Source: Euryarchaeota archaeon UBA102 (GTDB lineage Archaea > Thermoplasmatota > Poseidoniia > MGIII > CG-Epi1). From it: 23,440 nucleotides of DNA. Location: contig DAHL01000043.1 in assembly GCA_002509225.1 (NCBI GenBank), positions 12,703 to 36,142 on the forward strand, in the 5' to 3' direction. A program made the position numbers and the translations under genes. The notes beneath the pieces were generated by a model that saw only the letters and a list, made by a program, of their open reading frames with translations, was not told the DNA's origin and made no database searches. Numbering within the stretch: position 1 is the first letter of the stretch; each line of letters opens with the position of its first letter. Positions 7,670 to 15,257 of the stretch are shown one piece after another.

Positions 7670-8365
7670 GTGGATAAAAAGGAACCTCTGAGTTTTCACC
7701 TTAGAGAATTAGAAAATAAAATGCGAAGCGTATTACTACTTTTGATAGCGAGTATAATCAGTTTTACAATATTTAGTTTAGAGATAATGAATGCTATTTT
7801 AGAAATAAGTGGTATGGAAAAAGAAAATATGGCAATATACACCCCTACGGAAATGCTGATTACAAGATTGAAATTGGCAGTTATATTGGCTATAGCGGCA
7901 ACTTTGCCGTTAATGGCCATTAAACTATACCAATTCACAGAACCGGGATTGAATGAAAAAGAAAAGAAATGGATTATATTTATGATGCCGATTTCATTAA
8001 TTGCATTTTTTACAGGTGCTGCAATAGGATATACGGTTGTTTTACCTGAAATAATTGATTTTGTAATTGAAGAAGAGAGTAGAGTGTCTATTAGCGGGTT
8101 TTATGATTTCTCATTCTTTGTTATTTTTGGTTTGGGATTTGTTTTACAAATACCATTTATTGTATTTGGAAATAGAATATTTAATATTTGGAAAAAAGAA
8201 GATATAGAGCAGAATAAAAATTATATCTATATAGCGATATTCGGAATCACTTTTTTGATATCCCCGGAAAAGAGTTTAGTAATACAATTTTTAATTGGAT
8301 TAATATTAATTTTTGTATTCAAACTAAGTGTGAAAATGGATAATTTTATAAAATGGAAAATGTAA
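7670..8365 (+). CDS. tatC: Sec-independent protein translocase TatC
   Basis: 231 residues with six predicted membrane helices, the TatC fold. TatC recognises twin-arginine signal peptides and exports folded proteins. Visible family marks are the N-terminal FHLRELENKMR segment (HLxELRxR type), YTPTEMLITRLKLAV before helix 2, and YQFTEPGLNEKEKK with the conserved P-G-L and charged cluster before helix 3. The start is GTG at 7670. An ATG at 7668 is out of frame and stops after seven codons, and the next in-frame ATG would remove the HLREL motif. The gene converges on rpiA with two bases between stops. No tatA is visible nearby, so the pore subunit must be encoded elsewhere. Confidence 0.92.
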   Translation: MDKKEPLSFHLRELENKMRSVLLLLIASIISFTIFSLEIMNAILEISGMEKENMAIYTPTEMLITRLKLAVILAIAATLPLMAIKLYQFTEPGLNEKEKKWIIFMMPISLIAFFTGAAIGYTVVLPEIIDFVIEEESRVSISGFYDFSFFVIFGLGFVLQIPFIVFGNRIFNIWKKEDIEQNKNYIYIAIFGITFLISPEKSLVIQFLIGLILIFVFKLSVKMDNFIKWKM

Positions 8366-8367
8366 AA

Positions 8368-9042
8368 TTAACTACGTTTGAGTGTTTGTAATCCGTCATC
8401 ACTGCCGACCAGTACGATATCAGCCATATTAACAAAAAGACCTGAGGTAACTACTCCTGGTATTTTTTCAATCTTTAAGGCGAGATCTGAAGGGTTAGAT
8501 ATGGCGTTAGGAAAAGTACAGTGATAGATAACGTTTCCATTATCTGAAATGAATGGTTTGTCACCATCCATTCGAAGAACAGGAGTACACCCTAAACTAG
8601 CAAGAGAAGTAGATGTAGATTCATGACCAAAAAAGATGATTTCGACTGGTAAAGGACAGGCACCTAATTGGGGAACTAACTTAGAATCGTCAATAATTAT
8701 AACTAATTTCTTAGATTGATTTTCAACTATTTTCTCCCTAACAAGAGCCCCACCTAATCCTTTGATTAAATCTAAGGATGGAGAAACTTCATCTGCACCA
8801 TCTATAGCCAAATCTATTGAAGGGTGAGTCGATAGTGAAGTGAGTGGGATACCTAAAGAAGTTGCTTGATTTTCAGAGGCTTTGGAAGTTGGAATTCCTA
8901 AAATATTTAGACCTTCTGAAACTTTTTTACCGATTAAATCTATAGCGATAGAAGAAGTCGAACCTGTACCTAGTCCAACTATCATGCCATCTTCTATCAT
9001 TTCTATGGCAGCTTCGGCAGCTAATTGTTTTTTGATGCTCAC
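8368..9042 (-). CDS. rpiA: Ribose-5-phosphate isomerase A
   Basis: 224 residues from GTG 9042. The enzyme interconverts ribose 5-phosphate and ribulose 5-phosphate, supplying ribose for nucleotides. Family motifs are VGLGTGSTSS (phosphate loop), DGADEVSP with the catalytic aspartates, KGLGGALVREKIVE with the catalytic lysine and glutamate, and IIDDSKLV with LGACPLPVEI. Length is normal (about 220-230). A TTG at 9063 would add seven residues and overlap the PAN gene; GTG 9042, four bases after the PAN stop, is preferred because it begins directly at the conserved SIKKQLAAEAA helix. The gene is downstream of PAN on one transcript and converges with tatC. Confidence 0.95.
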   Translation of the reverse strand: MSIKKQLAAEAAIEMIEDGMIVGLGTGSTSSIAIDLIGKKVSEGLNILGIPTSKASENQATSLGIPLTSLSTHPSIDLAIDGADEVSPSLDLIKGLGGALVREKIVENQSKKLVIIIDDSKLVPQLGACPLPVEIIFFGHESTSTSLASLGCTPVLRMDGDKPFISDNGNVIYHCTFPNAISNPSDLALKIEKIPGVVTSGLFVNMADIVLVGSDDGLQTLKRS

Positions 9043-9046
9043 GATA

Positions 9047-10252
9047 TCAATTGTAAAGATCAACTTCCGGATCTGCTGGTGAATCCATGTCCGGTAATCT
9101 TTGACTTACTTTTTTGATTGCTTTATCAAAGTCTTCTGATGAAACGGATTTTCTATTTTCATGTATAGCGGAAATTCCCGCCTCCACACATAATGAACGT
9201 AAATCTGCACCAGAAAGACCTTTAGTCAAATTTGCAATTTTAACATAGTTGACCTTTTTAGATACAGTAATAGACTTTGTGTGTATTTTCAAAATCTTTA
9301 AACGAGCTTCTTCCGAAGGTAAAGGGATTGTAATAATTCTATCAAATCTGCCCGGCCTCAATAGTGCTTCGTCCAAAATATCTGGACGGTTTGTAGCGGC
9401 CATTATGGCTGTATTGCCTCTAGGTGTGAAACCGTCTAATTCTCCTAGAAGTTGCATTAAAGTTCTTTGAACTTCTCTATCTCCGGTTGTACCTATATCC
9501 ATTCTTTTTGCTCCGACAGCATCTAATTCGTCAATAAAGATAATACTTGGAGCTTTTTCTGAAGCCATTTGGAAAAGTTCCCTGACCAAACGTGCACCCT
9601 CACCTATATATTTTTGAACAAGTTCACTACCTATCAAACGAATGAACGTAGCATTTGTTGCATTAGCAACCGCCTTTGCCATTAGAGTTTTACCTGTTCC
9701 AGGAGGACCGACTAGGAGGACTCCTTTAGGGGGTTCGATACCTACTTTTGTAAACAAAGATGGCTTAAGCAATGGTAATTCTACAATATCTCTTAATTCT
9801 GCTAATTCTTCTTTTAAACCTCCAATATCTTTATAATTTTCTGAAGGTTTAGTATCAATTTCAGCCCCCATTACTAATGGGTCTTTTGTTGAAGGTAAAA
9901 GATTCAAAACTGAAAGTGTTTGGCGATGTAAGGCCACCCTATCACCTGGAGAAAGATCCTTTACGTCTAATTTATCAGAAATTGTTACTACAAAATCTGG
10001 ACCGCTTGAGGATTTTATACAGACTTGGCCATCTTCCAAAACGTCCCTAACTGTGCCTATTACTTGAGGTGGAGCTCTAAGACGTGCCAATTCCCCCTTT
10101 AGATGGGCATTTTCTCTTTTTAAGCGCGAATTATCAGCTTCGAGTTGTTTTTGTTTAGTATCGAATATTTCAATCTCCTCTGCGAATAACGCGTGCATGT
10201 CTTCAGAATTACTTGTTCTGATTGGTCCTTCATCCTTTTTCTTAGTTGACAT
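9047..10252 (-). CDS. pan: Proteasome-activating nucleotidase PAN (AAA+ ATPase)
   Basis: 401 residues, normal for PAN. It forms a hexameric ATPase that unfolds proteins and passes them to the 20S proteasome. An N-terminal coiled coil (about 20-58) ends in LRAPP with the linker proline P61. An OB-fold follows (about 62-120), then the AAA+ core: Walker A GPPGTGKT (182-189), aromatic pore loop KYIGEG (214-219), Walker B IIFIDE (237-242), and arginine-finger region ALLRPGRFDR (296-305). The C-terminus DLYN ends in the HbYX motif (LYN, 399-401) that docks into and opens the proteasome gate, so coupling to a 20S particle is expected. The ATG at 10252 has an AT-rich TATA-like region directly upstream. 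rpiA follows four bases after the stop. Confidence 0.95.
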   Translation of the reverse strand: MSTKKKDEGPIRTSNSEDMHALFAEEIEIFDTKQKQLEADNSRLKRENAHLKGELARLRAPPQVIGTVRDVLEDGQVCIKSSSGPDFVVTISDKLDVKDLSPGDRVALHRQTLSVLNLLPSTKDPLVMGAEIDTKPSENYKDIGGLKEELAELRDIVELPLLKPSLFTKVGIEPPKGVLLVGPPGTGKTLMAKAVANATNATFIRLIGSELVQKYIGEGARLVRELFQMASEKAPSIIFIDELDAVGAKRMDIGTTGDREVQRTLMQLLGELDGFTPRGNTAIMAATNRPDILDEALLRPGRFDRIITIPLPSEEARLKILKIHTKSITVSKKVNYVKIANLTKGLSGADLRSLCVEAGISAIHENRKSVSSEDFDKAIKKVSQRLPDMDSPADPEVDLYN

Positions 10253-10260
10253 AATTTGAC

Positions 10261-10290
10261 TATATATTTATTAAAGCGGGCATTAAATAC
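10261..10290. promoter_or_regulatory. Divergent promoters of pan and the aMBF1 gene
   Basis: The 55-base gap holds TTTAATAAATATATA (minus strand, 10261-10275) about 20 bases before the PAN ATG, and ATTAAATAC (plus strand, 10282-10290) about 22 bases before ATG 10308. Both imply very short or absent leaders. They are separate boxes, unlike the shared one at 7638-7650. Confidence 0.45.
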
Positions 10291-10307
10291 CCTTCTGTTG
10301 AACAAAT

Positions 10308-10784
10308 ATGCTTTGTGAAATGTGCGGTATTGAAGTGGCAAATCCAATCTTAAGTAAGATTTCTGGAACGATTTTAAGAACGTGTCAGAAATGTTCTGCG
10401 ATGGGAGTAGAAGCTACCGAGCGAGAAAAAATAGGAAATAAAAATTATATTTCGGATGTAATGAATAAAAGAAGTAATAGGTTACGAGAAAAGGAAATAA
10501 AAACGGAGAAAATATTAGTTGAAGATTTTGGAATTTTAATTAAGAATGGCCGAGAGAATAAAAAATGGAGTCAAAAAGAGCTAGCTAGTAAGATATCTGA
10601 AAAGAAATCGACAATAGCATCTATTGAGAATAAACAATACAAACCTGAAAAGAAATTAATAAACAAATTAGAAACTGTATTGGAAATAAGATTAATGGAA
10701 GAAATAGAAGTAAAGGATTCAGTAAAAACGTCTGAGACCACTGGGATGACATTGGCAGATTTGATAGAGAAAAGTAACGGATAG
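10308..10784 (+). CDS. Archaeal multiprotein bridging factor 1-like regulator
   Basis: 158 residues. An N-terminal zinc ribbon has C3, C6, C26 and C29. A basic linker (about 45-70) leads to a Cro/C1-type helix-turn-helix (about 75-130) with WSQKELASKISEKKSTIASIE as the recognition region. A short C-terminal tail, GMTLADLIEKSNG, is typical of archaeal MBF1. aMBF1 is a conserved putative transcription and translation-associated factor in archaea; its exact role is unsettled. The ATG at 10308 follows a TATA-like box at a leaderless distance. It heads a run with two envelope genes, six bases before the next start codon. That is an odd pairing for a core factor. Confidence 0.88.
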   Translation: MLCEMCGIEVANPILSKISGTILRTCQKCSAMGVEATEREKIGNKNYISDVMNKRSNRLREKEIKTEKILVEDFGILIKNGRENKKWSQKELASKISEKKSTIASIENKQYKPEKKLINKLETVLEIRLMEEIEVKDSVKTSETTGMTLADLIEKSNG

Positions 10785-10790
10785 TCTTTT

Positions 10791-11774
10791 TTGTCGCTTC
10801 AAAAGTGCACCATTGTGGGCGTCATAGGTAAACAATTAAATTTAGATAGGAAAACGGAAGAAATAGTGCTGATTGTGTTGAGTTCGTGTTTCTTTTTGAT
10901 ATCGCTAATAGCAGGATACAAAGAGAATGGAATTGGGGGTAACTTAACAATACCTATGATAGGAATGGAAATACACTTCATCTCTACGCCTATGTGGATA
11001 GGTGGAGGATTGTTATGTATAATGTGCTTACAGCAACGGTATCATTCCATATGGACAAATGGATTATGGTTGTTAGCTGCATATTTCCTAACTGCGACAG
11101 GGACTGTTTTATTTTTTGTAATGTATGATTTTGGATATTGGTGGTATTTGACTGCCGTTATTCTACTATTATTGGCATTAAGTATGCTTTATTGGATGAT
11201 TTTAGAAGTATACACATTAAGAAGTAGAATAGTAGATGCCTATCCAGAAGAAGAAGAGAGAATGGAAATGGGAGAATGGGCTATGTTGTTACCTGCCTTC
11301 ATTCTAATGACTGTTATTAGTTATTATTACTATTCTAAATGGTTTTTAGATGAAGAGGGATGGTTAACTTTTGGAATATCTCCAAACACAGGATACATTA
11401 TGACTCAAATTATGATTTTTGGAATTGTAAATTATATTATGTATCGCCCTCATGAAGTATTTAAAAAATATATACAAGAAACCGAATATGAAAGAGTTGA
11501 GACGTCGACAAATTTATTAGATAAAAAGAATCAATGTGTAAAGTGCAGTAATATAGCAGAAGAAAGAAGATATGAGTGCCCTGAATGTGGTGAAATAGAG
11601 AGATCTGTATTCTGTAATATATGTGAAGTACATAGTATTTCTTGTTACAATTGTAGTAATTTAATTTTACTTGGAGAACAGTGCGTAGAATGTAATGTTG
11701 AGAATGAAGGAATAACTTGTATAAGGTGTTCTTTTAAAGGTGGAATAAGAGAATGGGTGATAAATAATGGATAA
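10791..11774 (+). CDS. Polytopic membrane protein with six-CxxC zinc-ribbon tail
   Basis: 327 residues if TTG 10791 is used. GTG 10815 is an alternative and the start is uncertain. About five or six membrane helices fall near 25-42, 66-82, 93-112, 118-139, 164-182 and 203-218. They are followed by a cytoplasmic tail with six CxxC knuckles at 249-252, 263-266, 275-278, 285-288, 298-301 and 310-313, enough for three zinc sites of the zinc-ribbon/rubredoxin-like kind. I do not recognise the family. Its stop overlaps the next gene by eight bases, so the two are coupled. It could be a scaffold or sensor tying a membrane process to nucleic-acid or protein partners; that is speculation. Confidence 0.6.
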   Translation: MSLQKCTIVGVIGKQLNLDRKTEEIVLIVLSSCFFLISLIAGYKENGIGGNLTIPMIGMEIHFISTPMWIGGGLLCIMCLQQRYHSIWTNGLWLLAAYFLTATGTVLFFVMYDFGYWWYLTAVILLLLALSMLYWMILEVYTLRSRIVDAYPEEEERMEMGEWAMLLPAFILMTVISYYYYSKWFLDEEGWLTFGISPNTGYIMTQIMIFGIVNYIMYRPHEVFKKYIQETEYERVETSTNLLDKKNQCVKCSNIAEERRYECPECGEIERSVFCNICEVHSISCYNCSNLILLGEQCVECNVENEGITCIRCSFKGGIREWVINNG

Positions 11775-14727
11775 TAGAAATAAAGCACAGATACTGATGT
11801 CGATAGGAGTAGTTTTACTATTGATATCTGCACTTTGGATGGGCGTCCTAGCACCTAGTATGAAAAAATTACCTACAGATTTTGAAAGCGAGCTTGTTTT
11901 TGAAGGAGATATGACGCTACTGAATGCTGATCGCTTATTGTCTGTTAGTGGAACTTTAGACAAAAATACGGCCATTGATATGTACCCCGATCCGAGTACA
12001 GATGATGGGGATGGACCTACAATTGTGATTTCTATTAAGGGAGATCCTAAACAAAGTACAGATGATGAAGTGTATTACACTACTAAAGTGGAAGCATATA
12101 CAGATCCTTCAAGAGAAGAAGTAATTGTAGAATTGGTGAATAGTAGTGCTTGGTTAGATAGATCGGAATACACCTCTAGAGGTGAAAATGAAAGTGGAGG
12201 GAGTTCTGAAGCGAGTACTTGGTCTCCAGAAAATCCACCAGCAGAAAGTGAATTTAAATTTGATATACCATTCCAAGGAGAGCCTGCAAACAACTTCAAA
12301 GCTAGATATGAATTTCAAAATAAAGAGATAAAATCAGGGATGGAGACATATCATTACATAGCGGACGAAAGGGATGTAAAAATTCCATACATGAGTCCGA
12401 ACTGTGAAGGTTTGGCTACATTGTTTGACCAATTTGCGGAGGTGGCTCTTGGAGAGAATAATACTGGAACTCCTAGTTATACGATGGCAGCGGTGAATTA
12501 CACAGGCGGGTCTTATTGTTATTTAAAATATTATGAAGAAGTTTGGGTATCTGAAACAGGAAGTATTATTGATAGAGATTACAACATATCTTTAATCTTT
12601 GTACCTGATCAAGAGTTGAAAAATGTTTTTATTTTAGATGAAGAGATGTTTTCTGAAACGGAATGGGTAGGGGTATTGGCACAACTCAATACAGATAGTG
12701 GGGAAATGGAGAATTTCTTTGTTGAAGCTGCTCAACGACTTGAGGGCATATCTGTGGATGAAGGTGAAGATGGAAATCCGGATGTTCTCGAAGCGAATAC
12801 TTACTTGAATATAACTTCTCAAATGCTCATAATAAATGAAGAAGGGATGTCTGAAATGGCAGAGATAATGAATTTTGAAAATATATCTGTAGACCAAATT
12901 GAAGAAATTCAAGAAGCGATAGAAGAAATAAAAAACAGTATGACTGATGGAATAGAGTTAGCAGTTGATGAAGATGGGAATCTAACTGATATTAACTATG
13001 TAAGTGGGACTGTGTGGTTAGATATAGTAAATCATACAAATCAAGAACCGATAAAGAATGGAATTACGGGTCAGATAACGGGATATGAAGAGCAAGGAGG
13101 TGCTTCATTCAGTGAAGGTGTTCAAATGATTGATTACCAATTTCCAAACCCGCTGGCTAGCGATTATTTGAATAACTACATATATCAAGGAAATTTGACA
13201 GTGGAAAACGCATTATTAGTACCAGATTTAGATGAAGACAATGATACTTTTGAAGAAGAACGGGGCGATTTGATTCTTTATCATTTTGCAGTAGATGCGA
13301 ACAATGTTTATTATGGATTAATGGCAGACAATGGATATGCACCTTTATTGATGCCGAAAATTGATTACGATTGGGATGCGCCATTGGGAAGAGAATATGG
13401 ATCGTTTGTAAGATGGGCACTACCAATGGATTATGGAGAAACTTTCGGAAATCTATCTATAATGAGAAGTATTGATGATCCGAGCGTTATAGTACCGGTA
13501 TTAGATGATGGAGAAGGTTCTTTTGATGATACGACGTATGGTCGTGATTTTAATCAGATAATTCAATTGTTCTTTGAAGAAGAGTTATTATTATTAAATG
13601 CTGATTGGGAAAATACCAAGTTTGAAACGACTGGAGAAAAAATAATATTACCGACATTTGAACAGGGAGAAAGGCCACTTGGAGAATACCATCCATTGTA
13701 CCTCCACTATGTAGAGGCTGGTTTAGTTTTGTACGGAATTAATCCGCAGCCTCTATTTTTAGGCATAGATTATGATTCAAAATCAGTAGAAAGTATGAAT
13801 CCTGCTTTAGATGATACGTGTATGAATGGGACTCCTACTGAGCCTGCAAAATCTTGGTACGATTGTATAAAATATGAGAGAGCATCGGGAGTAGGATATA
13901 CTACGGAACCAGATCAAGCAGCATGGGGCAAAATAATGAGTAATGATTGGGCATTTCCATTATGTTCTAGTTGGTTAGCATGCTTCGATGATAATGAAAT
14001 GGTATTTCATGCAATACCGATGAGTCAAGATGGAAGTCTGATTGTAAAAGATATTAGTTGTACAGAAGATGATGAATGGGAAACTTGTTTTCCAGTCCCA
14101 ATATACGAATCTGGAATTGCCCCTGAAATGGAAGAGGCAGATATTCCAGAACTGGTTGAAGAAGATATGCCACAAATTCAGTATTATAATTTAGAAATGA
14201 CTATGGATTACAAGGAAGATAGGTATGTTGATCCGATTACTGGAAATACTATTTTTCAGCACTATGAAATAACGATTTACTTGCACCTTCCATGGGAAGG
14301 AATGAATTCTCCAAATGGAGATACATTGCCTGAAAGTTTACTTGAATCTCTTTACGTAAATGTTGGACATAATATAGAACAGATAGGAGACAGTATGGCG
14401 AGTAGGTGGACTACTGAAATGGCCCTTACATACTTCAATAAAGATGAAGAAGATATTGGTCTAAGAATAATGTCGTTAAATGGAGGATATACGGAAGAAC
14501 AGATAGTAAGTAATGCAGAAGGAAGTCAGAGTATGTCCTCATCACTTCAGCTAGCAGATATAATCATACCTGGAACGTTGTTAGTTCTAACCTCAATATC
14601 TATGGCTTCAGGAATTTACATGTATTATCAAATTGGTGGAATTGAAAAACCGAAAGAAGAAAAAGAAGAAAAGATAAAGAAGCCTCGTACAAAAAAGCGT
14701 AAAGTAGTAAAGAAAGAAAACAAATAA
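11767..14727 (+). CDS. Large surface protein, PorA/DUF3068-like, with two membrane anchors
   Basis: 986 residues. A membrane helix (about 8-29) leads into APSMKKLPTDFESELVFEGD, which resembles the opening of the DUF3068 (PorA-like) family. A long acidic extracellular region follows, with several NxT/NxS sites and scattered cysteines (for example near NCEGL, YCYLKY and CTEDDEWETC) that may form disulfides. A second helix (about 932-955) and a lysine-rich tail (IEKPKEEK to the end) place the C-terminus in the cytoplasm. Both termini therefore appear to be inside, with the whole middle outside. It is two to three times longer than bacterial DUF3068 members. The family call is from recognition only. 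It overlaps the preceding membrane gene by eight bases. Role unknown; a cell-envelope or pore-like function is possible. Confidence 0.65.
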   Translation: MDNRNKAQILMSIGVVLLLISALWMGVLAPSMKKLPTDFESELVFEGDMTLLNADRLLSVSGTLDKNTAIDMYPDPSTDDGDGPTIVISIKGDPKQSTDDEVYYTTKVEAYTDPSREEVIVELVNSSAWLDRSEYTSRGENESGGSSEASTWSPENPPAESEFKFDIPFQGEPANNFKARYEFQNKEIKSGMETYHYIADERDVKIPYMSPNCEGLATLFDQFAEVALGENNTGTPSYTMAAVNYTGGSYCYLKYYEEVWVSETGSIIDRDYNISLIFVPDQELKNVFILDEEMFSETEWVGVLAQLNTDSGEMENFFVEAAQRLEGISVDEGEDGNPDVLEANTYLNITSQMLIINEEGMSEMAEIMNFENISVDQIEEIQEAIEEIKNSMTDGIELAVDEDGNLTDINYVSGTVWLDIVNHTNQEPIKNGITGQITGYEEQGGASFSEGVQMIDYQFPNPLASDYLNNYIYQGNLTVENALLVPDLDEDNDTFEEERGDLILYHFAVDANNVYYGLMADNGYAPLLMPKIDYDWDAPLGREYGSFVRWALPMDYGETFGNLSIMRSIDDPSVIVPVLDDGEGSFDDTTYGRDFNQIIQLFFEEELLLLNADWENTKFETTGEKIILPTFEQGERPLGEYHPLYLHYVEAGLVLYGINPQPLFLGIDYDSKSVESMNPALDDTCMNGTPTEPAKSWYDCIKYERASGVGYTTEPDQAAWGKIMSNDWAFPLCSSWLACFDDNEMVFHAIPMSQDGSLIVKDISCTEDDEWETCFPVPIYESGIAPEMEEADIPELVEEDMPQIQYYNLEMTMDYKEDRYVDPITGNTIFQHYEITIYLHLPWEGMNSPNGDTLPESLLESLYVNVGHNIEQIGDSMASRWTTEMALTYFNKDEEDIGLRIMSLNGGYTEEQIVSNAEGSQSMSSSLQLADIIIPGTLLVLTSISMASGIYMYYQIGGIEKPKEEKEEKIKKPRTKKRKVVKKENK

Positions 14728-14744
14728 ATTTTTAAGAAGAATAA

Positions 14745-14821
14745 TGGTGGGCCCAGTCGGATTTGAACCGACGGCCTCCCGATTATCAGTCGGGTGCTCC
14801 ACCAGGCTAAGCTATGGGCCC
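14745..14821 (-). tRNA. tRNA-Ile (anticodon GAU)
   Basis: On the minus strand GGGCCCA pairs with TGGGCCC as the acceptor stem. The anticodon stem CCCGA/TCGGG encloses CTGATAA, giving anticodon GAU. The T arm GTCGG-TTCAAAT-CCGAC is intact, discriminator A is followed by an encoded CCA (14745-14747), and no intron is present. Total 77 nucleotides. Confidence 0.96.
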
Positions 14822-14844
14822 GTAAGACTGTAAGACTAGCTGAG

Positions 14845-14855
14845 GGGTTTATACT
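14845..14855 (-). promoter_or_regulatory. TATA box for tRNA-Ile
   Basis: On the minus strand AGTATAAACCCC is centred about 30 bases before the tRNA 5' end. The box lies between the tRNA and the ATP synthase promoter, so each unit has its own divergent signal. Confidence 0.5.
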
Positions 14856-14887
14856 GACTTCGCATGAAAAGCCTTCTTTTACGGCTT

Positions 14888-14900
14888 AAATTTTTATACC
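14888..14900 (+). promoter_or_regulatory. TATA box of the ATP synthase operon
   Basis: AAATTTTTATACC is a strong archaeal TATA box. A start about 26 bases downstream (near 14920) gives a leader of roughly ten bases before ATG 14933. I see no other promoter of similar quality before 23104. Confidence 0.6.
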
Positions 14901-14932
14901 GCTTTGTGATATAGAATCACCTATTGTTTACT

Positions 14933-15253
14933 ATGACTCAGGCCGAATTACTAGATAAAATTAAGAAAGCTGAAGAAGAAGCTGCGAATAGCATAAAAAA
15001 AGCAGAAAGTGATAGAGAGAAATCTTTGAACAAAGCTCGTATTGAAAGAGAAGAATTGATTAAAAAATCAAAGGAAACTGTTGAAGTAAATAATAAGGAT
15101 GATATTTCTAAAGCTCAAAATAAAATAGATAAGAAAAAGGATAAAATTCTGGACGATGGCAATAGTGAGAATGCGACTATGAGAAAAAAAGCGAGTGAAA
15201 GAATAAAGAAAGCTGCAGATAAATTTATTTCAAAATTCATGGAGTCTGTTTAG
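14933..15253 (+). CDS. atpH: A-type ATP synthase subunit H
   Basis: 106 residues from ATG 14933. A TTG at 14924 would add three residues but lies too near the predicted transcription start. The protein is almost all charged heptads (KKAEEEAANSIKKAESDREK and so on), a long coiled coil. This matches the peripheral-stalk subunit H, which pairs with subunit E to hold the catalytic head against rotation. It is first in the operon, the place atpH/ahaH holds in methanogens. Assignment rests on position, length and composition because coiled-coil subunits show little sequence identity. The stop is four bases before the atpI start. Confidence 0.8.
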   Translation: MTQAELLDKIKKAEEEAANSIKKAESDREKSLNKARIEREELIKKSKETVEVNNKDDISKAQNKIDKKKDKILDDGNSENATMRKKASERIKKAADKFISKFMESV

Positions 15254-15257
15254 AAAA

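Noticed and set aside
7619..7699. Possible 27-residue N-terminal extension of the DNA-binding-like protein
   Set aside because: It runs through the TATA element and into tatC, and its translation looks like non-coding AT-rich sequence.
9043..9063. Longer rpiA start at TTG 9063
   Set aside because: It overlaps the last PAN codons and adds seven residues not expected in the family; GTG 9042 fits better, although it is not proven.
14869..14887. Inverted repeat AAGCC...GGCTT followed by T run before the ATPase promoter
   Set aside because: Only five base pairs with a nine-base loop; the T run is the TATA box itself. Too weak to call a terminator or operator.
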